Source: Verrucomicrobiales bacterium (lineage in GTDB: Bacteria; Verrucomicrobiota; Verrucomicrobiia; Limisphaerales; UBA1100). Taken from it: 6,171 nt of DNA. The translations under genes and the position numbers were made by a program. The stretch covers positions 1-6,171 of the forward strand of contig DPAW01000006.1 in NCBI GenBank assembly GCA_003517285.1, in the 5' to 3' direction. The notes beneath the pieces are model-generated. The model searched no databases. It was not told the origin of the DNA and worked only from the letters and a program-made list of their open reading frames with translations. Positions 5,642 to 6,171 of this stretch are shown in pieces; the stretch's first letter is position 1; each line of letters starts with the position of its first letter.

Positions 5642-6171
5642 ATGCTGCAGTTTAGCGATCAGCCTTACGAATATTTCCCACCCAAACCCAACCGGCTGAT
5701 TGCCTGGCTGGGGGAGTGGTGGTCTCGGAGATATCTTTTAGCCGGACCGGAGCATCGGATCCAATCGGTGACGGTTGAGAACGCGGGCCCGTTGCAGAAG
5801 ATCCAACACGAACACGGCGCGCGGGTGTTGTTGTTGCCGAACCACTCTACCCATAGCGATCCAATGATTATGGCCGAGGCCTGTCGGCAGGTCGGGGTGT
5901 GGTCCATTTTCATGGCAGCGTACGATGTATTCTTGCGTAGTCGGGCTCAGGGATGGGTGATGCAGCGAATGGGAGCTTTCTCGGTCAACCGTGATGGGAG
6001 TGATCGGCGTTCCATGAAGGACGCTATTGCCACGGTGATTGATGGCCGATACGCCCTCACGGTATTTCCCGAGGGTAACGTGTATTTCATGAACGACCGT
6101 GTGACGCCGTTTCTGGAAGGACCGGCGTACATCGCGATGAAGGCGCAACAGGAGATGAAGGATGCCGGTCG
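5642..6171 (+). CDS. PlsC-like lysophospholipid acyltransferase family protein, N-terminal part
   Basis: From ATG 5642 the frame stays open to the window end (176 codons plus two bases), so the C-terminus is missing. The translation starts MLQFSDQPYEYFPPKPNRL and shows the acyltransferase motifs in order. Motif I, NHSTHSDP (67-74), has catalytic His68 and Asp73. Motif II, GAFSVNRDG (111-119), and motif III, FPEGN (142-146), follow. A PFLEGPAYIAMKA segment (156-168) resembles the region leading to motif IV. The third motif lacks the TRS that follows PEG in the enzyme at the left edge, so this is a different subfamily and its acyl acceptor is unknown. There is no strong signal peptide; W/L-rich residues 20-33 may associate with the membrane. 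The ribosome site is weak (TAGGG at 5625-5629, 12 bases before the ATG). It lies just after the terminator, so it either has its own promoter or depends on read-through. Confidence 0.87.
   Translation, partial: MLQFSDQPYEYFPPKPNRLIAWLGEWWSRRYLLAGPEHRIQSVTVENAGPLQKIQHEHGARVLLLPNHSTHSDPMIMAEACRQVGVWSIFMAAYDVFLRSRAQGWVMQRMGAFSVNRDGSDRRSMKDAIATVIDGRYALTVFPEGNVYFMNDRVTPFLEGPAYIAMKAQQEMKDAG

Noticed and set aside
5738..6148. Minus-strand open frame of 136 codons at the right end
   Set aside because: The plus strand here encodes the acyltransferase with motifs I-III in order; the reverse frame has no family features.
1..6171. tRNA, rRNA, CRISPR array, insertion sequence, toxin-antitoxin or phage defence genes
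   Set aside because: No repeats with spacers, transposase motifs, cloverleaf-like sequence or defence domains were seen on either strand.

Overview
All seven genes in this window lie on the plus strand: five complete and two cut by the window edges. They are packed closely, with a 4-bp overlap at the first junction and gaps of about 20-60 bp after it. The only convincing rho-independent terminator is at 5590-5623, so 1-5623 could be one transcription unit; this is inferred from spacing, and no promoter was recognised inside it. The organism is a Gram-negative bacterium: three consecutive secretory-type N-termini look like lipoproteins. A planctomycete-type small lipoprotein family, a COG3618-like amidohydrolase and a Tat-like leader ending in a GAPKVVKG-type sequence point to the Planctomycetota/Verrucomicrobiota group. 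That placement rests on remembered family resemblance, not on a search.

Layout: (1) 2-334, C-terminal end of a PlsC-type acyltransferase with motif YPEGTRS. (2) 331-1770, leucyl aminopeptidase pepA with every expected metal and catalytic residue present. (3) 1808-2377, small lipoprotein resembling DUF6655. (4) 2416-3408, lipoprotein combining one Sel1-like repeat with a von Willebrand A domain that has a complete MIDAS metal site. (5) 3441-4484, FMN TIM-barrel enzyme of the dihydroorotate dehydrogenase superfamily that keeps the catalytic Cys but seems to lack one conserved substrate-binding Asn. (6) 4544-5482, exported TIM-barrel amidohydrolase of the COG3618 type with GSNWP where GSDWP is classical. 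(7) 5504-5569, a 21-codon ORF that looks like a Tat signal peptide with no mature protein, followed at once by the terminator. (8) 5642-6171, N-terminal part of a second, different PlsC-like acyltransferase that runs off the end.

Functionally the block is mixed: phospholipid acylation at both edges, cytosolic peptide turnover, envelope lipoproteins and two TIM-barrel enzymes. No single pathway joins them, and I see no defence system, mobile element, CRISPR array, tRNA or rRNA. The points most worth following are the beheaded Tat leader with its terminator (gene relic or leader/attenuator), the altered substrate pocket of the dihydroorotate dehydrogenase-like enzyme, and the Sel1-VWA lipoprotein.
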